Origin: Aggregatibacter actinomycetemcomitans
Lineage (GTDB): Bacteria; Pseudomonadota; Gammaproteobacteria; Enterobacterales; Pasteurellaceae
DNA length: 64,000 nucleotides
NCBI GenBank assembly: GCA_017160915.1
Contig: JACAWG010000027.1
Span: 1-64,000 of the forward strand
Direction of reading: 5' to 3'
Shown: positions 28,601 to 38,622 of the stretch, one piece after another
Numbering within the stretch: the first letter of the stretch is position 1
Layout of the letters: each line of letters begins with the position of its first letter
Notes under the pieces: generated by a model
The model's input: only the letters and a program-made list of their open reading frames with translations
Told to the model about the DNA's origin: nothing
Databases searched by the model: none
Translations under genes and position numbers: made by a program

Positions 28601-29856
28601 GTTATGTCGGTTTACCTTTAGCCGTAGAGTTTGGCAAAAAAATCGCAACTGTAGGATTTGATATTAATCAGGAGCGAATTGAGGAATTATCATCAGGTAA
28701 AGATCGCACATTGGAAGTGGCGCCGGCGGATTTGAAGGCGGCAACACATCTTTCCTATACCGCAGATTTGGCAAAGTTAAAAGAATGCAATTTCTTTATC
28801 GTGACTGTGCCGACCCCTATTGACGATGTCAATCGTCCTGATCTCACCCCATTGCAAAAAGCCAGTAACACGGTTGGTCAAGTGCTGAAAAAAGGCGATA
28901 TCGTGGTGTACGAATCAACGGTTTATCCGGGCGCGACGGAAGAAGTGTGCGTGCCGATTCTGGAAAAAATTTCAGGCTTGAAGTTTAACCGGGATTTCTT
29001 TGTGGGATATAGCCCGGAGCGTATTAACCCGGGTGATAAAGTGAACACCTTGACCAAGATTAAAAAGATTACCAGCGGCAGTACGCCGGAAGTCGCCGAT
29101 ATTGTGGATGCCATTTACAGCAGCATTATCACGGCGGGCACGCACAAAGCGTCAAGCATTAAAGTGGCGGAAGCGGCGAAGGTGATCGAAAACACACAAC
29201 GTGATTTGAATATCGCGTTGATCAACGAGTTATCCATTATTTTTGAACGTATCGGCATCGACACCCTGGATGTGTTGGAAGCTGCAGGCAGTAAATGGAA
29301 CTTCCTGCCGTTCCGTCCCGGCTTAGTGGGCGGGCATTGTATCGGTGTGGACCCGTATTATCTCACGCACAAAGCGGAAGAAGTGGGTTATAACCCGCAA
29401 GTGATTTTAGCCGGTCGTCGTATTAATGATGATATGGCGAATTATGTGGCGCAGACCACCATTAAGATGATGATTAATAATCATATTGATGTGGCGCACG
29501 CGAAGGTCGGGATTTTGGGCGTGACCTTTAAAGAAAACTGCCCGGATATTCGTAACAGCAAAGTGATCAATATGATCCGCGAATTTGAAAAATGGGGCGT
29601 TGATGTGGTGGTTGCCGATCCATGGGCGGATGCGGAAGAAGTGAAAGAAGAATACGGCTTGAAACTGTCTTCCATTGATTCCAAACATCCGGTGGATACG
29701 TTGGTGGTTGCCGTCGGGCATAAGGAATTCCGCGATTTGGATTCCGAAACCTTGCGTTCTTTCGTCCGTACCGAAAAACCGGTCTTGGCGGATGTTAAAA
29801 GCCTCTTTAATCGCGATACCTTGGCAGAACAAGGCTTCAGCGTGTTCCGTTTATAA
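28561..29856 (+). CDS. wbpA: UDP-N-acetylglucosamine 6-dehydrogenase, WbpA-like
   Basis: A 431-residue UDP-sugar dehydrogenase that oxidises UDP-GlcNAc at C6 to the glucuronic acid form using NAD. The N-terminal Rossmann motif is GVIGLGYVGLPLAVEFG; the catalytic cysteine is Cys260 in GGHCIGVDPYYL. The mid-region YSPERINPGDK belongs to the WbpA/TviB branch. The second ATG is preferred because AAGAG lies at proper distance from it; an ATG three codons earlier is too close. The next three genes continue the same nucleotide-sugar pathway. Confidence 0.9.
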   Translation: MDLKNYKIGVIGLGYVGLPLAVEFGKKIATVGFDINQERIEELSSGKDRTLEVAPADLKAATHLSYTADLAKLKECNFFIVTVPTPIDDVNRPDLTPLQKASNTVGQVLKKGDIVVYESTVYPGATEEVCVPILEKISGLKFNRDFFVGYSPERINPGDKVNTLTKIKKITSGSTPEVADIVDAIYSSIITAGTHKASSIKVAEAAKVIENTQRDLNIALINELSIIFERIGIDTLDVLEAAGSKWNFLPFRPGLVGGHCIGVDPYYLTHKAEEVGYNPQVILAGRRINDDMANYVAQTTIKMMINNHIDVAHAKVGILGVTFKENCPDIRNSKVINMIREFEKWGVDVVVADPWADAEEVKEEYGLKLSSIDSKHPVDTLVVAVGHKEFRDLDSETLRSFVRTEKPVLADVKSLFNRDTLAEQGFSVFRL

Positions 29857-29875
29857 ATTTTAAGGAAAGCAGAAT

Positions 29876-30823
29876 ATGAAAAAATTTGCATTAATCGGCG
29901 CGGGCGGCTATATCGCCCCCCGTCATTTAAGAGCAATTAAAGACACCGGCAATACGTTGGTGGTGGCAATGGACGTGAATGATTCCGTGGGGATCATGGA
30001 CAGCCATTTCCCTGAAGCGGAGTTCTTCACCGAATTTGAAGAATTTGAAGCCTTTGTGGAAGACCAAAAGCTGAGAGGGGAAAAGCTGGATTATGTCGCC
30101 ATTTGTTCACCGAACTATTTACACGCCCCTCACATGAAATTTGCGTTGAAAAACGGCATTGATGTGATTTGTGAAAAACCGCTGGTGTTGAATTCTTCCG
30201 ATTTGGATATGTTAGCCGAGTATGAAAAGAAATACGGCGCGAAAGTGAATTCTATCCTGCAATTAAGATTACACCCGTCCATTATCGCGCTACGTGACAA
30301 AGTGGCTGCCGCCCCTGCGGATAAAGTGTTTGATGTGGATTTAACTTACCTCACGTCACGCGGTAAATGGTATTTGAAATCCTGGAAAGGGTTTGATGAA
30401 AAATCCGGTGGTGTCGCCACCAATATCGGCGTGCATTTCTACGATATGTTGCATTTTATTTTCGGCAACGTGGTGAAAAACGAAGTGTATTATCGCGACG
30501 AAAAAACCGTTTCCGGTTATTTGGAATATGAACGTGCACGCGTGCGTTGGTTCCTGTCTATTGATGCGAACAACCTACCGCCGAATGCGATACAGGGCGA
30601 AAAACTCACTTATCGCAGCATTACCATCGAAAACGAAGAACTGGAATTTTCCGGCGGCTTTACCGATTTGCATACGCAAAACTATCAATTAGTACTGGAA
30701 GGCAAGGGCTATGGCTTGGAAGAAAACCGTACCGCCATCGAAACCGTAGAACATATTCGTACGGCAGAGATCGTGAAGAACCCGGCGCACCCGCATCCGT
30801 TCTTAGCGAAAGTATTGAAATAG
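29876..30823 (+). CDS. wbpB: UDP-GlcNAcA 3-dehydrogenase, WbpB-like
   Basis: A 315-residue Gfo/Idh/MocA oxidoreductase. The N-terminal nucleotide fold shows GAGGYIAPRHLRAIKDTGN, and the family's EKP motif lies in DVICEKPLVLN near residue 100, with the catalytic Lys. In the WbpB/WlbA branch the enzyme oxidises C3 of UDP-N-acetylglucosaminuronic acid, giving the 3-keto sugar for the aminotransferase. The region GGVATNIGVHFYDMLHFIFG is typical of this branch. It lies 19 bases after the wbpA-like gene, with AAGGAAAG as ribosome site. Confidence 0.88.
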   Translation: MKKFALIGAGGYIAPRHLRAIKDTGNTLVVAMDVNDSVGIMDSHFPEAEFFTEFEEFEAFVEDQKLRGEKLDYVAICSPNYLHAPHMKFALKNGIDVICEKPLVLNSSDLDMLAEYEKKYGAKVNSILQLRLHPSIIALRDKVAAAPADKVFDVDLTYLTSRGKWYLKSWKGFDEKSGGVATNIGVHFYDMLHFIFGNVVKNEVYYRDEKTVSGYLEYERARVRWFLSIDANNLPPNAIQGEKLTYRSITIENEELEFSGGFTDLHTQNYQLVLEGKGYGLEENRTAIETVEHIRTAEIVKNPAHPHPFLAKVLK

Positions 30824-30916
30824 GAAAGTTTTGTATAAGGATATCGACTGCGCTTGGGCGGATGACGTCAAAAGTGCGGTCGATTTTTTAAATGTTTTTC
30901 ATAACGGAAAAATAAC

Positions 30917-31495
30917 ATGATGGATTATTACCAACACGACACCGCCATTGTTGATGAAGGCGCTCAAATCGGCGAAGGCTCACGCATTTGGCATTTTGCC
31001 CATGTTTGCGGCGGTGCCAAAATCGGTAAAGGCGTGTCGCTGGGGCAAAACGTGTTCGTCGGCAATAAAGTGACGATCGGCGATAAATGCAAAGTGCAGA
31101 ATAACGTTTCCGTGTATGACAACGTGCATTTGGAAGAAGGCGTATTTTGCGGGCCGAGCATGGTGTTCACCAATGTGTATAACCCCCGTTCGCTCATTGA
31201 ACGGAAAAGCGAATATCGCGACACGATCGTGAAAAAAGGCGCTACGCTCGGTGCAAATTCTACCATCGTTTGCGGTGTCACCATCGGCTCCTATGCCTTT
31301 ATCGGCGCGGGGGCTGTGATTAATCGTGATGTGCCCGATTATGCCTTGATGGTCGGCGTGCCGGCAAAACAAATCGGCTGGATGAGCGAATATGGCGAAC
31401 AACTGGATTTACCGTTAAACGGTCAGGGCGAAACCCGTTGCCAACATACCGGCGCGATTTATCGGTTAGACGGCAACAAAGTGACGAAATTGTAA
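30917..31495 (+). CDS. wbpD: UDP-GlcNAc3NA N-acetyltransferase, WbpD-like
   Basis: A 192-residue left-handed beta-helix acetyltransferase built from hexapeptide repeats ([40 protein letters not shown] and so on). The WbpD/WlbB branch acetylates the 3-amino group of the UDP-glucuronic acid derivative. The [12 protein letters not shown] stretch and the C-terminal [10 protein letters not shown] are typical. A 93-base gap with an uptake signal precedes it, longer than other gaps in the operon. Two ATG codons stand side by side at the start. Confidence 0.9.
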   Translation: MMDYYQHDTAIVDEGAQIGEGSRIWHFAHVCGGAKIGKGVSLGQNVFVGNKVTIGDKCKVQNNVSVYDNVHLEEGVFCGPSMVFTNVYNPRSLIERKSEYRDTIVKKGATLGANSTIVCGVTIGSYAFIGAGAVINRDVPDYALMVGVPAKQIGWMSEYGEQLDLPLNGQGETRCQHTGAIYRLDGNKVTKL

Positions 31496-31508
31496 TGGGA
31501 TAAGCAAG

Positions 31509-32585
31509 ATGGAATTTATCGATTTAAATGCACAGCAAGCACGCATTAAAGCCAAAATTGATGCGGGCATTCAAAAAGTCTTAACACACGGAAAATATAT
31601 TTTAGGGCCGGAAGTCACCGAACTGGAAGAGAAACTGGCGGCTTATACCGGGGCGAAATATTGCATTAGCTGCGCCAATGGCACCGATGCATTACAAATT
31701 GCACAAATGGCGCTGGGTATCGGTGTGGGGGACGAAGTTATTACCCCGGGCTTTACTTATATTGCCACAGCGGAAACCGTTGCGCTTTTAGGGGCGAAAC
31801 CGGTTTATGTGGACGTGGATCCGAAAACCTATAACCTTGACGTGGCAAAATTGGAAGCGGCGATTACTCCGCGTACCAAAGCCATTATTCCGGTGAGCTT
31901 ATATGGTCAGTGTGCCGATTTTGATGCCATTAACCAAATCGCACAAAAATATAACCTGCCGGTGATTGAAGATGCCGCCCAAAGTTTCGGCGCAACTTAT
32001 AAAGGGCGTAAGAGCGGTAACTTATCTACCATTTCCTGCACCAGTTTCTTCCCAAGCAAACCTTTGGGTTGCTATGGCGACGGCGGGGCGATTTTTACCA
32101 ATGATGAAGAACTGGCAACGGTGATTCGCCAGATTGCGCGCCACGGACAAGATCGTCGTTATCACCATATTCGCGTCGGCGTGAACAGCCGTTTAGATAC
32201 GTTACAAGCGGCGATTTTATTACCGAAATTAGAGATTTTAGAGGACGAGATCCTTGCCCGTCAGGTGGTTGCGGAAAACTACAATGATTTATTCCATGCT
32301 GCAGGCATTATGACTACGCCGTTTGTGGAAGAGCATAACCGCAGTGCTTGGGCGCAATATACCATTCAAGTGGATAACCGCGCCGACGTACAGGAAAAAC
32401 TGAAAGCGCAGGGCATTCCTACCGCCGTGCATTACCCGATTCCATTGAACAAACAACCGGCGGTTGCCGACGCGCAGTCGAATTTACCGGTGGGCGATAA
32501 AATCGCAGAACGTGTGATGAGTTTGCCGATGCACCCGTACATGACGCTGGAAGAGCAGCAAACCATTGTTGAGGCGTTGGCATAG
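31509..32585 (+). CDS. wbpE: UDP-3-keto-GlcNAcA aminotransferase, WbpE-like
   Basis: A 358-residue DegT/DnrJ/EryC1-fold PLP enzyme. The PLP lysine is Lys184 in SFFPSKPLGCYGDGG, and the family marks YCISCANGTDALQIA and PVIEDAAQSFGA are present. In the WbpE/WlbC branch it puts an amino group at C3 using glutamate. The neighbours encode the enzymes before and after this step, so the assignment rests on both sequence and context. A GT4 glycosyltransferase follows after 18 bases. Confidence 0.9.
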   Translation: MEFIDLNAQQARIKAKIDAGIQKVLTHGKYILGPEVTELEEKLAAYTGAKYCISCANGTDALQIAQMALGIGVGDEVITPGFTYIATAETVALLGAKPVYVDVDPKTYNLDVAKLEAAITPRTKAIIPVSLYGQCADFDAINQIAQKYNLPVIEDAAQSFGATYKGRKSGNLSTISCTSFFPSKPLGCYGDGGAIFTNDEELATVIRQIARHGQDRRYHHIRVGVNSRLDTLQAAILLPKLEILEDEILARQVVAENYNDLFHAAGIMTTPFVEEHNRSAWAQYTIQVDNRADVQEKLKAQGIPTAVHYPIPLNKQPAVADAQSNLPVGDKIAERVMSLPMHPYMTLEEQQTIVEALA

Positions 32586-32603
32586 GAAGGCATAGGAATC
32601 TGA

Positions 32604-33707
32604 ATGGAGCGAGAAAATTTACGCGTATTACTGGTCAGTGATATGGGGCATATCGGCGGAACGGAAATCGCCACGCTGATTGCCGCCACGGAATTAACGC
32701 CATTGGTGGAAGGCGTGGGGGTATTCGGTAAAACAGGGCCACTGTTTGAACGTATTGAAAAACTTGGCGTACAGCAAATCAATGCGGATTGCCACACGAA
32801 GAACCCGTTTAAACTGCTTGATTATGTTTATAAGTTAGTCAAAACCGTTAATGACGATCAGATTGACGTGATTCATGCACAGATGGCAAGACCTTTGCCG
32901 TTTATTTGGTTGGCGAAGAAGTTTTTTAAAAACAAACAGGTCAAAATTTTCTGGACATCGCGCGGATTGGATCACGAAACCTATCAAAAAGTCGTGCCGT
33001 TTTTCAGCAAAATGGGGGTACGCGGGTTAGGAAATTGTAAGTTGGAACAGCAAAAACTGATTCGTTATGGCTACCCGCCGGAGAAAACCGATTATGTGTA
33101 CAACGCGTATCGTTTAACGCCGACGAATAACCCGATGAAATCGCTGGAAAAAGAGAGTTTCACCATCGGCACCTTATCCGCCTTACGCGAAGGACGTAGT
33201 GTGGATCTGTTTTTGGAATTAGCCAAATATATGCTGAAAAACAATGCCGATCGACAATTACGTTTTGTCATCGGCGGTGACGGCAATCATCGTGCCGAAT
33301 TGGAAAAATATGCTGCCGATTTGGGGATTGAACAACAGGTGCAGTTCTTAGGGCGTATTACCGACGTCGCCACGTTTATGGATGACATTGATGTTTTCGT
33401 CAGTCCGTTAGTGGTGGAAGGCGATACCGGCGCGGGGTTGTCCAATTCCATTGTGGAAGCCATGATCATGAAAGTGCCGGTATGTGCTTTCCGTGCCGCA
33501 GGCATTGAAGAAATTGTAATTAACGATCAAACGGGACATTTAATTGAACCCCGTGATATTCCTGCAATGGCGGAAGCCGTGGTGAAAACCATCGACGAGA
33601 AAAGCCAAACGGAAACGCAGGTGAATCAAGCCTATGATTTGATCATTCGCGAGTGCGATCCGAAAAAATACGCGCAAAAACTGCTGCGTTTGTATAAGGA
33701 ATTGTAA
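32604..33707 (+). CDS. GT4 family glycosyltransferase
   Basis: A 367-residue GT-B-fold transferase. The N-terminal domain begins LRVLLVSDMGHIGGTEIATL with the glycine-rich loop of the family. The C-terminal domain has FVIGGDGNHRAELEK near residue 214 and the acidic donor-binding stretch EGDTGAGLSNSIVEAM near 275. It adds one sugar to the lipid-linked repeat unit at the inner face of the cytoplasmic membrane. Which sugar cannot be told from sequence. Its stop overlaps the next start (TAATG). Confidence 0.85.
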   Translation: MERENLRVLLVSDMGHIGGTEIATLIAATELTPLVEGVGVFGKTGPLFERIEKLGVQQINADCHTKNPFKLLDYVYKLVKTVNDDQIDVIHAQMARPLPFIWLAKKFFKNKQVKIFWTSRGLDHETYQKVVPFFSKMGVRGLGNCKLEQQKLIRYGYPPEKTDYVYNAYRLTPTNNPMKSLEKESFTIGTLSALREGRSVDLFLELAKYMLKNNADRQLRFVIGGDGNHRAELEKYAADLGIEQQVQFLGRITDVATFMDDIDVFVSPLVVEGDTGAGLSNSIVEAMIMKVPVCAFRAAGIEEIVINDQTGHLIEPRDIPAMAEAVVKTIDEKSQTETQVNQAYDLIIRECDPKKYAQKLLRLYKEL

Positions 33708-34864
33708 TGCATATTTTGCTGTTGCCTTCTTGGTATCCGTTGCATCAGGACGACTTAAACGGCTGTTTCTTTCGGGAGCAGGCGCAGGCGTTGGCGCGTA
33801 GCGGCGAAAAAGTCGGCGTAATCGTACCGCAGTTTCGTTCTTTGCGTTTAGGCAAACGCGCGGTTTTCGGCAGATATGATGAAGAATTATGGCAGGACGG
33901 TGCGGTTGCCACCTACTTTAAACACGGCGTGGCATGGCTTCCGAAAGTGCCTTATGTCGATGCCAAACGTTGGGTCAATGCCGGGTTGGCATTATTTGAA
34001 CGTTATATTCAAGAACAGGGTATGCCCGATGTATTACACGTGCATAGCCTGTTGCATGCCGGTCCTTTAGCCGTTGCCATTCGTGATAAATACGGCATTC
34101 CTTATTGTGTTACCGAACACAGCACCGTTTATGGGCGCGGATTGGTAAAAAATTGGGAATTGCCGCAATTAAAACGTGCCGAACAGAATGCCGGGAAATT
34201 GTTGGCAGTCAGTAAAAGTCTGGCGGATATTTTAAAAGCGCAACTTAACGGCAAAGACTGGGCGGTTTTCCCGAATTTGCTGGATAACGTTTTTATTGCG
34301 CAAAACGACGAAACGGTTGTCAGAAAAGAACAACTTTGCGCCGTAGGCTTTTTACATCAGAAGAAAGGTTTTGATGTGCTGATTAAAGCCTTTGCGCTGG
34401 TGCTGAAAGATTATCCGCAACTTCGTTTGATGATTGCCGGTGACGGTCCGGAAAAAGCTAATTTATCTGCGTTGATTGCGCAGTTGGGACTTCAACATAA
34501 CGTGGTTTTACTCGGCGCGTTGGCGCGTCCTGAGGTTCGTCGTTTAATGCAGGAAAGTCAGGCATTTGTGTTATCCAGCCACATCGAAACTTTTGGCGTG
34601 GTGGTGATTGAAGCTTTATCGCAAGGCACGCCGGTGGTGGCGACGTTATGTGGCGGCCCGGAATCTATTTTAACGGCGGAAGACGGTTTATTCGTGCCGC
34701 CGAAGGATGAAAAAGCCTTGGCGCAAGGCATATTAGATTTGTTGGCGAATCGGGATAAGTTTGATCATGACACAATCAAAGCGCGTTGTATCGCCACCTA
34801 TTCCGAGCCGGCTTTTGTGCGCAGATTGCACGCGATTTATGAAGATATTTTAAAGAACAAATAA
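33707..34864 (+). CDS. GT4 family glycosyltransferase
   Basis: A 385-residue GT-B transferase. The N-terminus MHILLLPSWYPLHQDDLNG has the SWYP loop common in exopolysaccharide transferases, and the C-terminal half has AVGFLHQKKGFDVLIKAF, IAGDGPEKANL and the donor motif ESFGVVVIEAL-like SHIETFGVVVIEALSQG near residue 287. It overlaps the previous gene by one base and is part of the same operon. Substrate unknown; it would build the repeat unit on the lipid carrier. Confidence 0.87.
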   Translation: MHILLLPSWYPLHQDDLNGCFFREQAQALARSGEKVGVIVPQFRSLRLGKRAVFGRYDEELWQDGAVATYFKHGVAWLPKVPYVDAKRWVNAGLALFERYIQEQGMPDVLHVHSLLHAGPLAVAIRDKYGIPYCVTEHSTVYGRGLVKNWELPQLKRAEQNAGKLLAVSKSLADILKAQLNGKDWAVFPNLLDNVFIAQNDETVVRKEQLCAVGFLHQKKGFDVLIKAFALVLKDYPQLRLMIAGDGPEKANLSALIAQLGLQHNVVLLGALARPEVRRLMQESQAFVLSSHIETFGVVVIEALSQGTPVVATLCGGPESILTAEDGLFVPPKDEKALAQGILDLLANRDKFDHDTIKARCIATYSEPAFVRRLHAIYEDILKNK

Positions 34865-34868
34865 CACT

Positions 34869-36179
34869 ATGATTAATTTGATATCGATGGTTTTCGTCAG
34901 ACAAATTTTAGTCGGCGTGTTGCAGGTGGTCACCCTGATTCTGATTGCCAGAGGTCTCGGCACGGAACAAATGGGGCAATACACCTTAGCGATTTTATTG
35001 CCGACCTTGTTCTCACAGATGATTACCTTCGGTTTGCAAAGCGTCAATATTTACGCGATCGGCAGAAAAATCGTGAATGAAAGACAAGCGCTGTATGCCA
35101 ATTTGATGTTGCTAACCATCATTTCGCTACTAACCGCATTGATTCTCACGGTGGTGGTGCATTATTTCGGCGCGTATTTTTTCAAAGATGTGCCGGTGAC
35201 ATTGCTGTATTTATCCATTGCGTCGTTGCTGCCACAAACGTTCTTCACAGTGTTGCCGTCCCTTGTGCAAGCAATGCAAAACTTTAAATGGTTCAACATT
35301 TTATGCGTGGCGCAACCGGCAATGATTTTTGTCATTTCACTGATTGCGGTGTTGTTGTCAAATCAGGTGGAATCGGTATTAATCGCTTATGTAATAAGCC
35401 ATTGGTTGAGTTTCGTCATTTTGATGCGGATTATTTTAAAACTCATCAAAATCGAAACTTATTCTCTGTTTAAATTTTTGCGGGAGTTTATCGGCTACGG
35501 GCTGAAATCCCATTTAAGCAACATTATTACGTTGCTGAATTATCGTTCGTCGCTGTTAATTCTGGGTTATTTCACGACACCCGTGGTGGTGGGGATTTAT
35601 TCCGTGGGAATGCAGTTGGCGGAAAAATTATGGTTACCGTCGCAGGCGGTGAGCACCGTTTTATTACCGCGCCTGTCCAATAAATTAGGTGAGGGAAGTG
35701 ATGCCAAAGAAGTGGCAAAACTCACCTTAGACAGTGCCAGAATGACCTTATTGGTGACTTTGTTAATCGGCGTAGCGTTTGCCGTGCTGGCGCCGATGGT
35801 GGTGGATGTGTTATTCGGTGAAGCCTACAACCAAGCGGTTTATGTGGTGTTATTGCTTTTGCCGGGCATTTTAGCCTGGACGCCGTCGCGCATTCTTGCC
35901 AATGATCTTGCGGCACGCGGGTTTGCCGAACTGAATTTGAAAAACTCCTATTGGGTCTTTGCTATTAACGCGACCCTAAGTTTATGTTTGGTGCCGTTAT
36001 TCGGTTTAATCGGCGCCTCGCTGGCAACCACGGTGGCTTATACCATGGATTTGGTGTTACGTTTGAAAGCCTTTGATCAGGTAACGAAAAGTGGCGCGTT
36101 TATGAACATCATGCCGAAATGGTCGGATTTTAAAATGATGTTCGGTTTTGTGAAAGGAATAAGAAGAAATGCAAAATAA
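34869..36179 (+). CDS. wzx: Repeat-unit flippase, Wzx-like
   Basis: A 436-residue membrane protein with about twelve to fourteen helices of the polysaccharide transporter/MOP fold. The N-terminal GVLQVVTLILIARGLGTEQMGQYTLA and the LLPRLSN and GASLATTVAYTMDL stretches in the later part fit Wzx flippases, which move the lipid-linked repeat unit across the inner membrane. It lies four bases after a glycosyltransferase gene and overlaps the next one by 11 bases. No other flippase is in the locus. Confidence 0.88.
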   Translation: MINLISMVFVRQILVGVLQVVTLILIARGLGTEQMGQYTLAILLPTLFSQMITFGLQSVNIYAIGRKIVNERQALYANLMLLTIISLLTALILTVVVHYFGAYFFKDVPVTLLYLSIASLLPQTFFTVLPSLVQAMQNFKWFNILCVAQPAMIFVISLIAVLLSNQVESVLIAYVISHWLSFVILMRIILKLIKIETYSLFKFLREFIGYGLKSHLSNIITLLNYRSSLLILGYFTTPVVVGIYSVGMQLAEKLWLPSQAVSTVLLPRLSNKLGEGSDAKEVAKLTLDSARMTLLVTLLIGVAFAVLAPMVVDVLFGEAYNQAVYVVLLLLPGILAWTPSRILANDLAARGFAELNLKNSYWVFAINATLSLCLVPLFGLIGASLATTVAYTMDLVLRLKAFDQVTKSGAFMNIMPKWSDFKMMFGFVKGIRRNAK

Positions 36180-37350
36180 AAAGCATATTTTACTGGTCGC
36201 GCCTTATGTGACGTTTCCCGACGAAATGGGGATGAATCGGTTTATTTACCTAGCCAAGTTACTTGCCAAGGAATTCGACGTGACGCTGGTGACCAGCAAG
36301 TATTGCCATTTCCTGAAAAAACACCGTGAAAATCAACCGCACTTTCCCGGCGTGGAAGTGGTGCTGTTAGACGAACCCGGCTATGCCAAAAATGTCAGCG
36401 TTCAGCGTTTATTAAGTCACCGTCAGTTTTGTCGTCATTTTGATAATTTCTTACGCCATTATGAGAAAAAAATCGATGTGGCGTATTCCGCGTATCCGCT
36501 CATTAGAACCAATCACATTTTAGGTAAATACAAAGCGGAAAAAGGCTATAAATTAATTATTGATGTACAGGATGTGTGGCCGGAAGCCATTGCCGGACCG
36601 ATTTCCCTGCTTTCCAGCGTGGTGGGGAAAACGCTCATGTGTCCATTGACCATTTATGCCAATGAAACCTATGGCGATGCCGACGCCTTGGTGGCGGTTT
36701 CCGATACCTATTTACAACGGGCGGACGTAAATCAGTTGCCGCCCGATTTGAAAACCGCCGTGTATATCGGCGGCGATGCGTTGTTTTACCGTGAACACAA
36801 AACGAAAAGCACGAGCAAATTAGTTGCCACTTATTTAGGCACCATGGCGGGCAGCTATGATTTGGAAACCATTGTACGCGCCGCGCCGCTTTGCCATGAG
36901 CTGGTAAAAATTCAGTTTATCGGTACCGGACCTCATGAAGCGCAGTTACGGGAATTAAATGACGAATTAGGTGGTCACGTGTCTTTTCTGGGCGTGCATA
37001 GCTATGAGGATGCCATGGATCTGCTGGCAAATTCCGATGTGGCGCTTAACGCCATTAAAGCCTCGTCACAAGGCAGTATTACCAATAAATTATCCGATTA
37101 CATTTGCTGCGGATTACCGATTTTGAGCTGCCAGCAACAACCTGAAGTGGAAAAACTGCTTGCCGAAGGTGGTGGCATTCAGTATCTGGCGGGAAATTAT
37201 GAACAACTTGCCGATTTATTAAACCAATTGGCGCAAGATAACAGCCGATTGACGCATATGTCCGTAATTAATCAACGCTTGGCAAAAGAACGATTCTTAC
37301 GGGAACACTCGTACCAAAACATCACGAAACTCATAAAGAAAATCATTTAG
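36169..37350 (+). CDS. GT4-like glycosyltransferase
   Basis: A 393-residue GT-B transferase that begins inside the end of the flippase gene (11-base overlap). The N-terminal region has ILLVAPYVTFPDEMGMNRFIYLAKLL; the central LIIDVQDVWPEAI is like WbuB/WcaI-type transferases. The C-terminal YLGTMAGSYDLETIVRAA, FIGTGPHEAQLREL and a donor motif around SQGSITNKLSDYICCGLPIL are visible. It is the third transferase of the locus, so with the first sugar the repeat unit would have about four residues. Confidence 0.83.
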   Translation: MQNKKHILLVAPYVTFPDEMGMNRFIYLAKLLAKEFDVTLVTSKYCHFLKKHRENQPHFPGVEVVLLDEPGYAKNVSVQRLLSHRQFCRHFDNFLRHYEKKIDVAYSAYPLIRTNHILGKYKAEKGYKLIIDVQDVWPEAIAGPISLLSSVVGKTLMCPLTIYANETYGDADALVAVSDTYLQRADVNQLPPDLKTAVYIGGDALFYREHKTKSTSKLVATYLGTMAGSYDLETIVRAAPLCHELVKIQFIGTGPHEAQLRELNDELGGHVSFLGVHSYEDAMDLLANSDVALNAIKASSQGSITNKLSDYICCGLPILSCQQQPEVEKLLAEGGGIQYLAGNYEQLADLLNQLAQDNSRLTHMSVINQRLAKERFLREHSYQNITKLIKKII

Positions 37351-38616
37351 ATGAATATTCAACGTACCGACGTATTTAAATTAGTCCTGTTATTCGGAAT
37401 AGGTTTAACCGTTTTATCGCCCGCACTTTCCAACCTTGCCGGTTTACCGCGTTTGGACAGTGCGCTGGGGGGGCTTTTTGTGGCGTTATCGCTGATTGCG
37501 TTGTTTTCCAACAAAATCGAAACGGATTTTCTGAAGTTCCTTGTTCCGCTTTATGGCGTATTCTTCTTTGGCTTTTTGTCCGTATTGGCGTCCTTTTCCT
37601 CGGAAAAACTGGTGGATTTGTTTTTCTTCGGCATCGTGATTTTTTCTTTCCACTATTCCTTTTTAGCTTTCCGTCATCGTAACGGCGAAAATGATATGCG
37701 ATACCTGCTATTGGGCATTTCATTGTTTGTGCTGTTAGGTTTCTTTATTGAAGCGGGGCTGGGCATTCAGTTGGTGTCGGGGAACGAAGAATTAACGGTC
37801 ACCGATAAAGCTTTTAAAGGTTTCTTTTTTAACACCAACGACCAAGCGGTGGTGATCGTTTCGCTGGCTGCGGCAGTGGGGTTTTTCTTTATTATTCGTG
37901 GCGAAAGCCTCAAATTGAAAGCCGTCGGCTATGCCTTGTTGCTGATGATGGGCGTCGTGGTGGTGGTCAGTGCTTCGCGTAGCGTGTTGGCAAGTTATTT
38001 GCTGATGCTGATGTTGTTGCTTTTCTTAAATGCCTCACTGTATTTCAGAGCCGTGTATGTGTTACTTGGCTGCGTGATTATTCTGTTTATTTTTAACTTA
38101 TCCTGGTTGCAGGAATTATTCATTCAGTTATCCCGTATCGAATGGCTGGAACGCCCGATTGAACGTTTCTCTTTGGCGATTTTCTCCATGAATGATGATA
38201 AATCCGTAGGCTATCGAACCGAGATTTACACCACCTTCATTGATAACTTTAAGATTCTCTGGTTGGGGTATGGTCCGCGTGATTACATCCATTATTTCGA
38301 TCAAATTAAGCTCAGTTTCCCGCTCGGTTACACCAACCCGCACAGCTTCTTTATTGAGGTGTATCTGGCATTCGGCATTTTCGCGTTTATCTCGTTTATT
38401 TGTTTCTTACTGTGTTCGGCTTTTTATGTGTTAAACAGCGGGGCGTTAAAGTGCAAAGAGAAAGTTTTCATTCTGTTCATTATTGCGAATTTCTGCTGGA
38501 TCGTTTGGGTGCCGTCTTCCATTTTCAGGTTGCCGTTAGTGTGGTATCCGCTGTTTTTGGTGCTCATTGATATGATTTTGAATAAGCATGACATATTTTC
38601 TAAAAATAATAGGTAA
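37351..38616 (+). CDS. wzy: Polysaccharide polymerase, Wzy-like
   Basis: A 421-residue membrane protein with about ten to twelve helices and one large periplasmic loop, in which YGPRDYIHYFDQIKLSFPLGYTNPHSFFIEVYLAFG (in outline) near residue 310 carries the Pro-His-Ser motif typical of the O-antigen ligase/polymerase fold. Wzy joins repeat units in the periplasm. The starting ATG comes immediately after the previous stop. The alternative call, a ligase, is less likely because Wza and Wzc export genes are in the same locus. Confidence 0.83.
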   Translation: MNIQRTDVFKLVLLFGIGLTVLSPALSNLAGLPRLDSALGGLFVALSLIALFSNKIETDFLKFLVPLYGVFFFGFLSVLASFSSEKLVDLFFFGIVIFSFHYSFLAFRHRNGENDMRYLLLGISLFVLLGFFIEAGLGIQLVSGNEELTVTDKAFKGFFFNTNDQAVVIVSLAAAVGFFFIIRGESLKLKAVGYALLLMMGVVVVVSASRSVLASYLLMLMLLLFLNASLYFRAVYVLLGCVIILFIFNLSWLQELFIQLSRIEWLERPIERFSLAIFSMNDDKSVGYRTEIYTTFIDNFKILWLGYGPRDYIHYFDQIKLSFPLGYTNPHSFFIEVYLAFGIFAFISFICFLLCSAFYVLNSGALKCKEKVFILFIIANFCWIVWVPSSIFRLPLVWYPLFLVLIDMILNKHDIFSKNNR

Positions 38617-38622
38617 ATCATT

